Assembly: GCA_039105265.1 (NCBI GenBank)
Contig: JAPFFF010000003.1
Coordinates: forward strand, 4,712,001 to 4,776,000
Length of the DNA: 64,000 nt
Direction: 5' to 3'
Origin: Tritrichomonas musculus
Lineage: Eukaryota; Parabasalia; Tritrichomonadida; Tritrichomonadidae
Part shown: positions 32,243 through 42,373 of the stretch, piece by piece
Layout: each line of letters opens with the position of its first letter
Position numbering within the stretch: the stretch's first letter is position 1
The notes under the pieces: model-generated
Databases searched by the model: none
Seen by the model: the letters and a program-made list of their open reading frames with translations, nothing else
Told to the model about the DNA's origin: nothing
Translations under genes and position numbers: made by a program

Positions 32243-35200
32243 ATGGACAACCAGCTCATTTCCAAACTATCCAAGAAGCAAATTTTATCCCTCCCAGGAT
32301 TCCAAAATAAAGGGAAACAAACCGTAAAAAAACTCCGAGAAGAGCTCAGACAAAATATCTCTCGAATGAAATTAAACAAAAGAGGCTTGAAAGTGAAGGA
32401 TTATATCAAGGCATTTAATGAAAGTGATGATAAGTTGTTTAACAATCTGCGCAGGCAAAAGAATACCAGACAAAAAGAAAAGGCATCGCGAAGAGAATAC
32501 AAACAAAGCATCAAAAATAATGCCAGAGCAGAAAGGGATATATTAAATATTTCGGTCGATTTGTATTCTGCAGCTAAGACCGAAGCCAGAAAAGAGTACA
32601 AGGAAAGAGTCAAAAATATTAAAGATAAGCCAAAATTTAAGAAGCAGATGAAGGAATTTATGATGAAAGCGAACAAGGAAATTTCATTCGAAATAGTTAT
32701 TGGAGATGATGAAGATACCAGGATGGCATTTACTGAAACTCTAAGGCAGCTTCACAAGAAGAATAAAAAGAACGTGGTAGTAAAAAGTGAGTCGTTAGAT
32801 GGGGAGGAATATAAGTGGTATACCATCTCATCGGCACGAAATATTGACACAACTATTGGTCATATCTCCGGTACAATAGATTTAAATGATGATTGTTCTG
32901 ATAATAATCCTTGGATTGGTAATGTATTTATCCCAGCAAAATATCAATTACTCTTCATTCAAAACAAAAAGAAAGGCAAACAAACCGTCTTCACAATCAA
33001 TAAACAAACTAGTAAAGGGAAGCTATATGAAGAAGAAGTAGAAATTGATGAAGATTATAGAGAAAAACCAGACGGAGGATTCTTTCCATATATCAATCTT
33101 TCTGATATTGATTTGACTATATATCAAATATTTAAGTCTGTGGAGAAGAAAAATTATCAAGATAATTGCCTGGTCTATGCATGTATCCAATCAAAAGTTT
33201 TCTCAGAGGAAGAAATAAATCATCTACGTTCCATGGTGAAAACAAGGATGGTGCCAAATAGTTTAATATATGATATTGCTAAATATTTTAAATGTCATTT
33301 TATTGTCAGGAGGATTGATGAAAAATATGCTACGAGAGACCAACAGCAAATCAAAATAGATACCCGAAAGAAAGCCTGGGCTAAAGATTTTAACAGGACT
33401 GTAGACCTGTTATTATACAAAAATCATTACATGATTAACAAACCTGTGGGAAACACAAAGCTGATTACAGTCCTACGAAAGCTATTTAAAGAAGGCATGT
33501 TCAGAGAAATAAAATCTTGTGAGATGAATATTTTGGCCACAAATGAATATAACAGTCATCTAGCAGATTATCAAGATTTAAATTATGACCCTTCCCTTTG
33601 CTGTCAAAAAATAGATTCGTCTGTTATGAAAAAAGAGAGGGATTGGTCAAAGATATACTACTCTGATTTTGAGACCGATACAACATTATCTCCCCATAAA
33701 CCATATCTTAACATTACAGTATATAGAACAAAAGAATTGATACATAAAATGGTTTTTGAGGGGGAAAATATAGCCGAGAGATTATTAAAATCTTTGGAAA
33801 ATAATTCTTTGACATACTTTCATAATCTAAAATATGATGCCTGCTTCTTCATCAACACCCCTGGATGGGACGTCCAAATAACTGAAAGGAACGGTACAAT
33901 TCTTCAAATTGTCATGACAAAATATAAAATAAACAAAAGATTAACCTTCCGAAATAGCTACTCTTTGATACCTGCTGCCCTATCTTCCTTCGCTAAAATG
34001 TTCCAACTACCCGTCCACAAAGAAGTGATGGCATATAAAATATACACAGAAAAAAATATCAAACGAAAAGAAGTCTCAGCACTAGAATTCCAACTACAAT
34101 ATTATCTCGAAAATAAAGACAAAAAAACACTTCAACAAATAAAACAAGACTGGAAACAGCTTATCGATAATGCAATAAATTGTGGCGCTTATGAAAATCT
34201 CCAGATAGACATTATGAAATACGCCATCTATTATTGCAAGCTCGACTGTATTGTTTTGATGAAAGGAGTTGAGAAATTTAATCGAGACTTGATAGAAGTG
34301 TTCAGACAAACAAAAACAGATATGTTGGACGTCCATAATTTTATCTCCATCTCTTCGATTGGATATTATTATGCCTACAAATTTGGTTGCTTCGATGAGT
34401 GCTATCAGCTAAGTGGTAAGCCACAAAACTTTATCCAGAGATGTGTTTCTGGGGGAAGAACTATGACAGCCAACAATGAAAAGCAGTATGTAGAAGCGAG
34501 AATACAAGATTTCGATGCCGTCTCTTTATATCCGTCGGCCATGAGTATTATGTCTGGAGTGCCCAAAGGAATGCCTAAAATAATTCCTGAAGGAATATCT
34601 ACTGAAGAATTATTACGTTATGACCAGTTCTTTGCTGAAATAAACATTAAAAAATTAAGCTGTAAATCAGAGAGGCCATATAAATTTGGGCAGGTATTTA
34701 GCAGGAACGACCAGGGCTCAAAAATATTTACCAACAATCCAACAGACCACTATTATATTGACAAGAGAGCTTTTATGGACCTGATGGAATTTTATACTTT
34801 TGACTACGATTTTTATCGAGGATATTATTTTGATGAAGGATTTAATAGTAAAATTAATATATTCATCGAGAAATTGTTTAATCTCCGAAAGAAATATCAG
34901 GATGCAAAAAATCCTCTACAACAAACTATTAAACTCCTCTTGAATTCTATTTATGGAAAATCTATTCTCAAAGCCACCACGACAGAAACAAAATGCATAC
35001 CAAAAGATAAAGCCATCAAATATATCTGGAAAAATTATAATTATATCACAGAAATAATAGAGAATAAATCAATCGAAAATGTGTATGTCAAGAAAGTAAA
35101 ACCAATAAATAATCACTTTAATTTACCACACTTTGGAGCAAGTGTGTTGTCCTGGAGTAAGCATTTGATGAATAGAGTGATAAGTTCTGCAGAGCAGAAT

Positions 35201-35650
35201 GGGATTGAAATATACTACACAGACACCGACAGCATACATATCAAAGAAGAAGATGTAGCAAGAATAGGAGAAGTGTTCAAAAAGAGATATGGCAAGGAGT
35301 TAATAGGCAAAAAGATGACTCAGTTTCACTGTGATTTTGATTCGTTTGAAGGAGCTGTTGGGGCTGTTCATTCAAGAAAATTAATAGCTCTGGGAAAGAA
35401 ATCATATCTCGATATTTTGGTAGATGAGAAGGGGAATGAAGGCCTGCATATAAGACTGAAAGGAATTCCTAAACAATGTATTCTGAACAAAGCAAAGAGG
35501 ATGAATATATCAGTGGAAGAGTTATATGAGAAATTATATTGCGGCGAAGAGATAGTATTTAATCTTCTTGATGGGGCTAATTGTTTCAAAAAAAATAGCT
35601 CATACCAACAGATAAATTTACCAACATTTGAGAGAAGAATCAAATTTTGA
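32243..35650 (+). CDS. Polinton protein-primed family B DNA polymerase
   Basis: 1,135 residues from a true ATG. The exonuclease motif YSDFETDT, the polymerase motif DAVSLYPSAM, the KLLLNSIYGKS block and the catalytic YYTDTDSIHI appear in the expected order, which identifies PolB. The N-terminal ~400 residues are extra. Their first part is highly basic; residues ~305-400 contain YQDNCLVYACIQ and LLLYKNHYMI, a Cys...His layout like an OTU-type cysteine peptidase domain (inference). The enzyme would replicate the element from a terminal protein. Confidence 0.93.
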   Translation: MDNQLISKLSKKQILSLPGFQNKGKQTVKKLREELRQNISRMKLNKRGLKVKDYIKAFNESDDKLFNNLRRQKNTRQKEKASRREYKQSIKNNARAERDILNISVDLYSAAKTEARKEYKERVKNIKDKPKFKKQMKEFMMKANKEISFEIVIGDDEDTRMAFTETLRQLHKKNKKNVVVKSESLDGEEYKWYTISSARNIDTTIGHISGTIDLNDDCSDNNPWIGNVFIPAKYQLLFIQNKKKGKQTVFTINKQTSKGKLYEEEVEIDEDYREKPDGGFFPYINLSDIDLTIYQIFKSVEKKNYQDNCLVYACIQSKVFSEEEINHLRSMVKTRMVPNSLIYDIAKYFKCHFIVRRIDEKYATRDQQQIKIDTRKKAWAKDFNRTVDLLLYKNHYMINKPVGNTKLITVLRKLFKEGMFREIKSCEMNILATNEYNSHLADYQDLNYDPSLCCQKIDSSVMKKERDWSKIYYSDFETDTTLSPHKPYLNITVYRTKELIHKMVFEGENIAERLLKSLENNSLTYFHNLKYDACFFINTPGWDVQITERNGTILQIVMTKYKINKRLTFRNSYSLIPAALSSFAKMFQLPVHKEVMAYKIYTEKNIKRKEVSALEFQLQYYLENKDKKTLQQIKQDWKQLIDNAINCGAYENLQIDIMKYAIYYCKLDCIVLMKGVEKFNRDLIEVFRQTKTDMLDVHNFISISSIGYYYAYKFGCFDECYQLSGKPQNFIQRCVSGGRTMTANNEKQYVEARIQDFDAVSLYPSAMSIMSGVPKGMPKIIPEGISTEELLRYDQFFAEINIKKLSCKSERPYKFGQVFSRNDQGSKIFTNNPTDHYYIDKRAFMDLMEFYTFDYDFYRGYYFDEGFNSKINIFIEKLFNLRKKYQDAKNPLQQTIKLLLNSIYGKSILKATTTETKCIPKDKAIKYIWKNYNYITEIIENKSIENVYVKKVKPINNHFNLPHFGASVLSWSKHLMNRVISSAEQNGIEIYYTDTDSIHIKEEDVARIGEVFKKRYGKELIGKKMTQFHCDFDSFEGAVGAVHSRKLIALGKKSYLDILVDEKGNEGLHIRLKGIPKQCILNKAKRMNISVEELYEKLYCGEEIVFNLLDGANCFKKNSSYQQINLPTFERRIKF

Positions 35651-35993
35651 AGTATATATGAGGCTTTTTTTAGGGTGATTTTGAAAATGGGATCGAAAAT
35701 GGGATCGAAAAAATGAAAATGGGATTGATTGAAAAAGACCCTATTTTAGCTGTTTTTTGACCTAAAAAGTGCTTAAATCAGCCTCTTTTTCTAAAAACGC
35801 TATCCCATTTTTGATCCCATTTTTAAAAAAAGATATATAAATGTAAGATTTACGTTTTCTTAAAATAAATTATATAACTCTTCTATAGTTCGTATATATA
35901 TATGTTAGAAATTTTTGGGAGGGCCAAAAATGGGATCAAAAATGGGATAGCGTTTTTTTTTTTATTTTTTCATTTTTTTTATCACGAAGCCAA
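35651..35993. other. Polinton spacer with repeated ATGGGATC words
   Basis: The words GAAAATGGGATCGAAAA and its inverse (TTTTTGATCCCATTTTT) recur seven or more times, so the spacer can fold into hairpins. It lies between the polymerase and the endonuclease-like gene. Confidence 0.7.
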
Positions 35994-36761
35994 ATGTGTC
36001 AAGAAATGACATTACAAGAAGCCCTCCAAGAAATTCAAAAATTAAAAGCTGAAAATAAAATGAAAGACGAACAGATTGCTGACATCCAGGCTCAGAAAAG
36101 CATGCTCGAAGATGAATTTGAACATAATGATGTGATGTTCTCTGAAATATATCATGAAAATCAATTCCATAAAAAGCGAGTACAGGAGCTGGAACAATCC
36201 TTCAATACAGTAAATAATGAGCTAAAAAGACTCAAGACCAAATTCGAAATCACATCTCTAGAACAATTTATGGAGCTCTATGGAAAGATTATGGATAGAG
36301 CAGATATCAAAATTATACAGGAAAAATACTTCGAGGAGACAGGTATAAAATATTCACAACAACAACTGAAAAGAGAGCTAGAACAGATGGGATACCAAGT
36401 AAAAACAATAAATAAGTATGGTGTTAGTTATTATGTTTCCAAAAATACAAAGGGCAATCTATATATAGTTCAGCTCAATAAACACAAGGAAACAAGTATC
36501 TATAAAGTTGGAAGAACAGCTGATATGAAAAGTAGATTGAATACATATAAGAGACACGATGGAGGGGCTAATGAAATAAAATCATCTCCTGTGAACAATC
36601 AATATAAAGCCGAAGTCAAACTACTTCAATTACTCAACGATGCTGTAGATAGAAATGAATTAATGAAAGATGATTATGGGGATGAATATTTTGAAGGCCC
36701 CCTTGATGTAATCAAGAAATATTACGATGATGTAGTCAAAGAATTTAAAGACGAAGAGTAA
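35994..36761 (+). CDS. Polinton coiled-coil protein with T5orf172/GIY-YIG-like nuclease domain
   Basis: 255 residues. Residues ~1-90 form a long coiled coil. Residues ~150-250 match the T5orf172 family pattern: GNLYIVQLNKH, YKVGRTADMKSRLNTYKR, and EYFEGPLDVIKKYYDDVV. The family is common in large DNA viruses and their relatives and is thought to be a GIY-YIG-type nuclease. Its role in this element is unknown. Confidence 0.82.
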   Translation: MCQEMTLQEALQEIQKLKAENKMKDEQIADIQAQKSMLEDEFEHNDVMFSEIYHENQFHKKRVQELEQSFNTVNNELKRLKTKFEITSLEQFMELYGKIMDRADIKIIQEKYFEETGIKYSQQQLKRELEQMGYQVKTINKYGVSYYVSKNTKGNLYIVQLNKHKETSIYKVGRTADMKSRLNTYKRHDGGANEIKSSPVNNQYKAEVKLLQLLNDAVDRNELMKDDYGDEYFEGPLDVIKKYYDDVVKEFKDEE

Positions 36762-36793
36762 AAAAAAATACCTCCATCTAATATTTTTTTACT

Positions 36794-37078
36794 TTATGCC
36801 TTTATCAACTCAGCTAATTTTTTCAGCTCCTCTAGCTCTTTTTTCTTTCGTAGCCTATACTCCTTTTGTTGTTGCCTTCTTGCCTCGAGCCTTTCCTCTG
36901 GTGTATTGTATTTACTCTTTCTGCCTCGCTTTTGTTTTTCAGGGAGGGGTTCGGCTTGGGTTTCCTCTTCAGCTTTTTCTTCAGAGATTATTTTTAAATT
37001 CTCTTCGGATTTACTTTTAGATAGTTTTTTTATAATATCAGTTTTATTGAATTGTGTGAGGTCTATTTGATTAGTCAT
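36794..37078 (-). CDS. Polinton small basic protein
   Basis: About 94 residues from the ATG at 37078; a longer frame from 37123 would overlap the upstream gene. The C-terminal half, KQKRGRKSKYNTPEERLEAR then QQQKEYRLRKKKELEEL, is strongly basic and helical with an AT-hook-like RGRK, so DNA binding is likely. It resembles the basic region of bZIP proteins, but the leucine heptads are short. Confidence 0.65.
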   Translation of the reverse strand: MTNQIDLTQFNKTDIIKKLSKSKSEENLKIISEEKAEEETQAEPLPEKQKRGRKSKYNTPEERLEARRQQQKEYRLRKKKELEELKKLAELIKA

Positions 37079-37109
37079 TTGCCTTCGTGATAAAATGTAA
37101 AATAAATTT

Positions 37110-37634
37110 CTAAACACACACATATTTCAAACACAGATGATATTTGTTAATTAGTTCGTTGTATTGTTTGTTATATACTTGCTTGAAGTCCATACAAACT
37201 TCTCCCTTGTCGTTTACTATTTTTATGGCTTCGATTCTGCGTATCGGATTAGCTTTCCCAGCACAGCATTTTATATCTTCATCCACATGCAATTCTACCA
37301 TCTCAGCTTTGACAGAACATTTAATTATATCAATCAACGCCTCTACAGGAACAATGATACAATTTTTTGAAATAAGATTAGAGAGCAAAGCTTTATCTTG
37401 GTTCAATAAAATATTAGCAAATGTTTCAAGAATTACATATTTTACATCTTTTACATCGTCTTCTGGGCTGTCTTCTAGCTCCACATTTCTTGTTATAACA
37501 ATCTCTTCCTTCCCATCATCCCTTTTGTTTATGATGATATTGTTATTAATATTAGAAGTTGATTGAGCTGCGGCTTGTGGTTCTAATGATAAATTAGCAT
37601 TAACACCTGCATTATTTGCTCGTTTCTTAATCAT
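37110..37634 (-). CDS. Polinton protein of unknown function, 174 residues
   Basis: It starts at a true ATG after a basic N-terminus (MIKKRANN), followed by an Asn-rich stretch and an apparently globular domain of ~110 residues with a CxxK motif. It lies in the left-reading block of structural genes. No family was recognised. Confidence 0.65.
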   Translation of the reverse strand: MIKKRANNAGVNANLSLEPQAAAQSTSNINNNIIINKRDDGKEEIVITRNVELEDSPEDDVKDVKYVILETFANILLNQDKALLSNLISKNCIIVPVEALIDIIKCSVKAEMVELHVDEDIKCCAGKANPIRRIEAIKIVNDKGEVCMDFKQVYNKQYNELINKYHLCLKYVCV

Positions 37635-37657
37635 TTCATTTCGAAAAAAAATTTTAT

Positions 37658-38086
37658 TTAATAGATTATGTTCTCTATTTTTACTTTATGTTGCGGGCCA
37701 TATATTACATTTCCTTTTTCTTTTTCATTAGCCTTCCCTTGTATCTCCCCTAATTTTTCAGGTTTCTTGAGGTAAGGAGGAAGGATGGGTGCTTTAGGAG
37801 CCTTATCTTTTTTTAAATAATACCCTCCGTCTGTGATGCTGACAGGTGGTTCATGCAAGGGTTTCGTTCTATGTTGATTACTCTTCGGCGGCTTCACAGG
37901 CTTGCTTTCCATATATTTGATAGGCGGTCTATTGTAATATGGATTAAATGTGATAGCATAAGTATTATCATTAGAGAATATGCCAAAATGATTAAAGCCT
38001 ATGGTGTGTTCTGTTTTTGTTCCTTCGTTGAACATTTCTCCTTCTACTCCAATGATAGATGAACTAGGATTCCTATATTTATTCAT
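37658..38086 (-). CDS. Polinton Pro/Lys-rich protein, 142 residues
   Basis: True ATG. The first ~55 residues look folded; the rest is rich in Pro and Lys (PPYLKKPEKLGE). It lies 23 bp upstream of the next gene. Function unknown. Confidence 0.62.
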   Translation of the reverse strand: MNKYRNPSSSIIGVEGEMFNEGTKTEHTIGFNHFGIFSNDNTYAITFNPYYNRPPIKYMESKPVKPPKSNQHRTKPLHEPPVSITDGGYYLKKDKAPKAPILPPYLKKPEKLGEIQGKANEKEKGNVIYGPQHKVKIENIIY

Positions 38087-38111
38087 TTCTATTCCAAAAA
38101 AATTATCCAGC

Positions 38112-38561
38112 TTACTCTAAAATTAATGGCTGGCTTTCTCCGATGTATAGTTCTGGTGTGCTTAAATTGTATTTCTCTCGTAGCTGAATAATTAATTCTT
38201 TCGTTTGTTTTGAAGCATTTTCTATAGAATAATTATAGTAGCTATGCTCCTCATATATCTGTTCTTGAGTTGAGCCGTTGATGAAGAACTCATTCATCCT
38301 ATAATTTAATCGACGGCGAGAATTTGTGCTGATAACTACATGCTCTATTTCATATTCTTTAATTTTGTCAGGATATATTCTCCAGGTCTTTTTTTCTGTC
38401 TTAAGTGATATATATATTACTTTGCCCAAAAATTTGTTGCGAGAAAGCTGGATGGGAAATTTATCACAGAGGATGGCAAAATTACATTCCTTCCATTCTT
38501 CTGGATTTTCAGCGAGGGAGATAATATTGTTGATGTAATCGTAGACTCTTTGCTCTTGCAT
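38112..38561 (-). CDS. Polinton protein of unknown function, 149 residues
   Basis: The open frame extends back to 38687 over the end of the capsid gene, but an ATG at 38561 (MQEQRVYDYINNI) lies 37 bp after that gene and is the likelier start. The chain is mixed alpha/beta without a recognised family. Confidence 0.6.
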   Translation of the reverse strand: MQEQRVYDYINNIISLAENPEEWKECNFAILCDKFPIQLSRNKFLGKVIYISLKTEKKTWRIYPDKIKEYEIEHVVISTNSRRRLNYRMNEFFINGSTQEQIYEEHSYYNYSIENASKQTKELIIQLREKYNLSTPELYIGESQPLILE

Positions 38562-38598
38562 TTGTGGTGGAGATAAAAAAAATTTTAAGAATGAATAT

Positions 38599-40197
38599 TT
38601 ATTGTGGAGTAGTGAGGTCATAATTTCCAAGACGAACGAGAGGAGGCATACCATTAGGCTGAACCAAAATTGATATTGATGAATCAAATAAAAGACAAAT
38701 TAGAGGTGGGGTTTGAACATCACTGGCATATGTATTTGCCCCAGTATTTTGTGATACAATAATTTCAAAATTAATAGGAGACAGAGATGTGAGTCCCTGC
38801 TGATATGTGTTGTCTGTCTCTGTTGGCAGAGCAATGAAAAAGCTGGTCCTGTCATCAGGATAATTTCCAGTTGAGCGTCTGTATGGTTGATTATTTGTTA
38901 GTGAATCTACGACTTCTTTATTAAACCCGCTTTGTCCACCATTCATATTCATAGCGTTTTGGCAGTACTCTAAGAATTCTGGATACTCATCTGTCGTTCC
39001 AAATGCTTTTGCAGGGATGTTTCCATAGCCTCCACAGTTTAATTGAAATAGCTTAAATTGTGGATTCTTGAAGTAGGTATGATGAGTGTGCTTTTCAGGG
39101 AATAAACAAAATATTGAGTCAACAAAGCGAGGAGTAATAGTACAGGTGGTTTTGCAATTTGGATTTTTTAGTCTATTTGTTGTAGTATATACAGAAAGGG
39201 TTTGTGTAGGAAATGTTAATGGATGAGTTGGGTCAGCATATCTTTGAACGAGACTGGAATAAATATTATCTTCAATACCAAAGCATGGTATGATAGATGA
39301 GCATTCAGTAGTTTCATAACTGTTTACTTGGAATGTTCTGGGGTTTGCTGTAAGTGTTGTTTTGTCTGATGATATGGCAGTATACATTGTTATTGGTTCA
39401 TTTATTGGAGTAAATTCATTCGTAATATTTGGTAAAGTATATTTTGATATTTCTTTATAGTTATTTTGCAAACATAGTTCTGGGCCCAAAGGACAGCATA
39501 CCATTCCAGCACACGAGAAGAATAATCGAAGCTCTATCTTGCCTGCGAAGGCTGGGAGGTATTTAATATTAGAGAGTGGTAAGAATCGTCTTAAATCTAT
39601 CTTGAGATGAATTTTATATTTTTGTTCATACCATTTAATACCATTTCTCTCTTTCCAATCAACAATGAATCCTGTTCTACTTCCTGACTTACCATTCCAT
39701 ATATCTTTATGTCTGGCCTTAGAATATACATCTGCTCTCTTTGTTGTTTCGTTGGCACAACAGGCTGTTAAAAATGATTCTTCACAACCAAAATTCTGTG
39801 TATAGATAGTAATGCCATTAGCCACGATTTCATATTTTTCGACGGCATCTCTAGCATCTTTAAAGCCAAACCAAACTCTATTGAATTGATAATTATCATC
39901 TGTATTTTCTATTTCTTTAACCTCTTGTCCAGCAGCTTCTTTAATACTGACTTCCATATCAGCTCTAATAAATCCATTATATATGTCTGCTGTATTGTTT
40001 GTGTTTGGAGATATAATAGCAGTGGTATATGAGCCTTGGGGGATTGAAGGAGATGGAGAATATGATGTCTGGGGACTTATAGTATACTGTTTGTTGGTAT
40101 CACTTAGGGCTATACAATTATCTACAATATCAAAATATGATGCTATTTGGGTACATACTTCAGCTGATGTTCTGAGTTCAATCTCTGGATTAATCAT
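38599..40197 (-). CDS. Polinton major capsid protein candidate
   Basis: 532 residues from a true ATG. The chain is beta-rich and contains the block DLRRFLPLSNIKYLPAFAGK followed by IELRLFF, which resembles the conserved core of Polinton double-jelly-roll capsid proteins. Size, lack of membrane segments and position among the left-reading genes agree. The call is by recalled similarity, so a structure prediction would settle it. Confidence 0.75.
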   Translation of the reverse strand: MINPEIELRTSAEVCTQIASYFDIVDNCIALSDTNKQYTISPQTSYSPSPSIPQGSYTTAIISPNTNNTADIYNGFIRADMEVSIKEAAGQEVKEIENTDDNYQFNRVWFGFKDARDAVEKYEIVANGITIYTQNFGCEESFLTACCANETTKRADVYSKARHKDIWNGKSGSRTGFIVDWKERNGIKWYEQKYKIHLKIDLRRFLPLSNIKYLPAFAGKIELRLFFSCAGMVCCPLGPELCLQNNYKEISKYTLPNITNEFTPINEPITMYTAISSDKTTLTANPRTFQVNSYETTECSSIIPCFGIEDNIYSSLVQRYADPTHPLTFPTQTLSVYTTTNRLKNPNCKTTCTITPRFVDSIFCLFPEKHTHHTYFKNPQFKLFQLNCGGYGNIPAKAFGTTDEYPEFLEYCQNAMNMNGGQSGFNKEVVDSLTNNQPYRRSTGNYPDDRTSFFIALPTETDNTYQQGLTSLSPINFEIIVSQNTGANTYASDVQTPPLICLLFDSSISILVQPNGMPPLVRLGNYDLTTPQ

Positions 40198-40223
40198 GGT
40201 GTTTTTATAAAAAAATAAAAACT

Positions 40224-40820
40224 TTATAACATATCAGAGAAAATATTATTCCTCCTTCTACGAATGATTTGAGGTTGAGGAGGAAGTGTTGGTGGTAGTT
40301 CTTCCTCTGGTTCTTCTTCTATATCATTGACAAAGTCAACTTTGCCTGAAGTCAAATTAGGCTCTTGAATATATTGTGGCTGAGTATATTGGTAGTAGGG
40401 TTTGCTCATTTGTTTTTGCACCACTTCTTTTATCATCCTTTTTTGTTCTTTCTTTTCTCGTTTATTTTTTATTTCTTCCCCCAATAACTTTAGCTGATTT
40501 AATATTTCCATATTTATTGTAGGGTCAAAAATGGCTGAATTATTTGATTGCGGCTTAGTCCTTTCGATTTTTTTGGCAGAGCAGACCTTTCCCTGAGAGC
40601 AAGTGGGGAGAGGTTTGGTAGGCTCTTCTGCTGGCTCTTCTACTTCCTGCTCTTCTACCTGTGGTTCAGCTTGAGGTTTGGATAGGGGCTCTGTTCTTCT
40701 TTTCACAATATATTTATTCTCTTTTTTTGTAGGCAAGACATCCCACTCAGGGTCATCACGACCATTTAACCAGTTTTGTATTACTTGTAATCTCTTCGAT
40801 CCAGTCAAATGTTTAGACAT
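40224..40820 (-). CDS. Polinton Pro/Glu/Lys-rich protein, 198 residues
   Basis: True ATG. A basic N-terminus (SKHLTGSKRLQVIQNWLNG) is followed by low-complexity Glu/Pro and Gln/Tyr stretches and a basic C-terminus (RRRRNNIF). It is likely disordered. Function unknown. Confidence 0.62.
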   Translation of the reverse strand: MSKHLTGSKRLQVIQNWLNGRDDPEWDVLPTKKENKYIVKRRTEPLSKPQAEPQVEEQEVEEPAEEPTKPLPTCSQGKVCSAKKIERTKPQSNNSAIFDPTINMEILNQLKLLGEEIKNKREKKEQKRMIKEVVQKQMSKPYYQYTQPQYIQEPNLTSGKVDFVNDIEEEPEEELPPTLPPQPQIIRRRRNNIFSDML

Positions 40821-40884
40821 TTAAATAATATTAAAATCGCTTTCTTTGAGTTTTATTTGCTTTTTTGGAGTTTTTGGGAGTTTT

Positions 40885-41640
40885 TCACCTCCTTGCTTTT
40901 CTTCTTCTTCTCATGCCTCTTATCATTCTATATCTTTTGCCTTGATATATTTTATAACCTGATGGTTTTCTTGAATAATGGATACGTGGATAATTTAAAG
41001 AATTTAGATAATAATTGGCTAATAATTCATTATTTACGTCTCCTATTTTTTTCTCTAATTCTTTCTTCTTCTCTTTGTTGTCTATTCTCTCACTGCTCTC
41101 TCCTAGTGATTTTATTACTTTAGCTCCTACTTTAACATATTTATTGTCTGTTGCATTACCAATGGTTTCTGCAATTTCACCACCTCCTATGAGTAATTCA
41201 GTTTTATTATCCCATGCCCATTTCAATCTCTCTTTCATTTTATTTACGTGTTCATAATTATTTTTGGGTATTCCATCTGTCATTTTATTATATGCTTTTT
41301 TAAGCTTGTTTACAAATTTCCCTGCTATCCCTTCGGAATTATTTTGAGTTGTCATAGAGGGTGGCATAGGAGCTGGTGCTGCTGCTGGAGGCGGCATATA
41401 ATGTGGGGTAGGAGGAGGTTCTTGGATTGGCTTGGGAGGAGCTGGAGTAGGAGTAGGAACTGGAACTGGTTTTTGGATTGGTTCTAGAGAAGGTCCTTGG
41501 GTGGGTTTTTTGCTAAAGAATTTGTTATATGTATTGCTCACAAGATTTGATATTTTATCACTTATCCCTCCTATTGGCTCTTCTGTACCATCACTTCGTA
41601 GGGTAGGAGCAGTACCCATCGTTAAAAATGGAATAGACAT
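40885..41640 (-). CDS. Polinton small structural-type protein, paralogue 1
   Basis: 251 residues with a central Pro-rich segment (PVPVPTPTPAPPKP). Its C-terminal half is related to the next gene: ELLIGGGEIAETIGNATDNK, then SRKPSGYKIYQGKRYR, and a very basic tail RGMRRRRKARR. The basic tail suggests nucleic-acid or core association, as in adenovirus-type core or cement proteins (inference). Confidence 0.68.
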   Translation of the reverse strand: MSIPFLTMGTAPTLRSDGTEEPIGGISDKISNLVSNTYNKFFSKKPTQGPSLEPIQKPVPVPTPTPAPPKPIQEPPPTPHYMPPPAAAPAPMPPSMTTQNNSEGIAGKFVNKLKKAYNKMTDGIPKNNYEHVNKMKERLKWAWDNKTELLIGGGEIAETIGNATDNKYVKVGAKVIKSLGESSERIDNKEKKKELEKKIGDVNNELLANYYLNSLNYPRIHYSRKPSGYKIYQGKRYRMIRGMRRRRKARR

Positions 41641-41662
41641 TTAAATGAAGACAAAATTTAGC

Positions 41663-42358
41663 TTACCAATCATCCTTCTCAAACTTGTCATATGCTTCTC
41701 TTTGTCTTCTTACAGCTTCTTGTAGATCGGCCACAAATTGTTTATCTTGTTTCCAATTTCGAGCTTTTTCAGCTGCTGACATTTTTTTCTTTGGAGGTGA
41801 TTCTTGTTTCTTTGGTAATGCTTTGGGAGGCGGGGATGGTTTTTTGGGAGGCGGGGATGGTTTTTTGGGAGGCGATTTTTTGGGTGATGATTTTTTATTT
41901 TCAGTCGTGGCTTCTTTTTGTTTTTGCTCTATTTGTTTCTTCAACTGATTTAATTTTTCATTGGCTTCATCAATATATTTATTTCTTCTTTGATACATTT
42001 TATATCTTGTTGGCTTCCTTCCATAAAACATCCTTGGTACATCAGCGTAGGCTATATGTTTGTTTCCAAACATCCGAGCATTCCTTTCCTGAATTAATTG
42101 AGCCAACAATTTTTCCTGGCTGTTTTTATCATCAATTTGTCCTGCAGTTTTACCAACAACTCTTACAACATCAGCTGCTACATTCCATTTATTATTTCCA
42201 GTCGCTTCCCCAATTATATCACCTACATCTGCAGCTCCTTGTAAAATTTCTGCTTTATTATTATTAATCCAATTACCAATTTTTCCAAATATACTAACAC
42301 CAGCATCTGAAGGGGTAGATGGAATAAATTTTCCAGAGTCAATAGTTCCTGAAGGCAT
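41663..42358 (-). CDS. Polinton small structural-type protein, paralogue 2
   Basis: 231 residues. The N-terminal half parallels the C-terminal half of paralogue 1 (EILQGAADVGDIIGEATGNN and YGRKPTRYKMYQRRNKY). The C-terminal half is a Lys/Pro-rich repeat region (KKPSPPPKKPSPPPK). The genes lie 22 bp apart and probably arose by tandem duplication. Confidence 0.68.
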   Translation of the reverse strand: MPSGTIDSGKFIPSTPSDAGVSIFGKIGNWINNNKAEILQGAADVGDIIGEATGNNKWNVAADVVRVVGKTAGQIDDKNSQEKLLAQLIQERNARMFGNKHIAYADVPRMFYGRKPTRYKMYQRRNKYIDEANEKLNQLKKQIEQKQKEATTENKKSSPKKSPPKKPSPPPKKPSPPPKALPKKQESPPKKKMSAAEKARNWKQDKQFVADLQEAVRRQREAYDKFEKDDW

Positions 42359-42373
42359 TTATTGTGAAATAAA

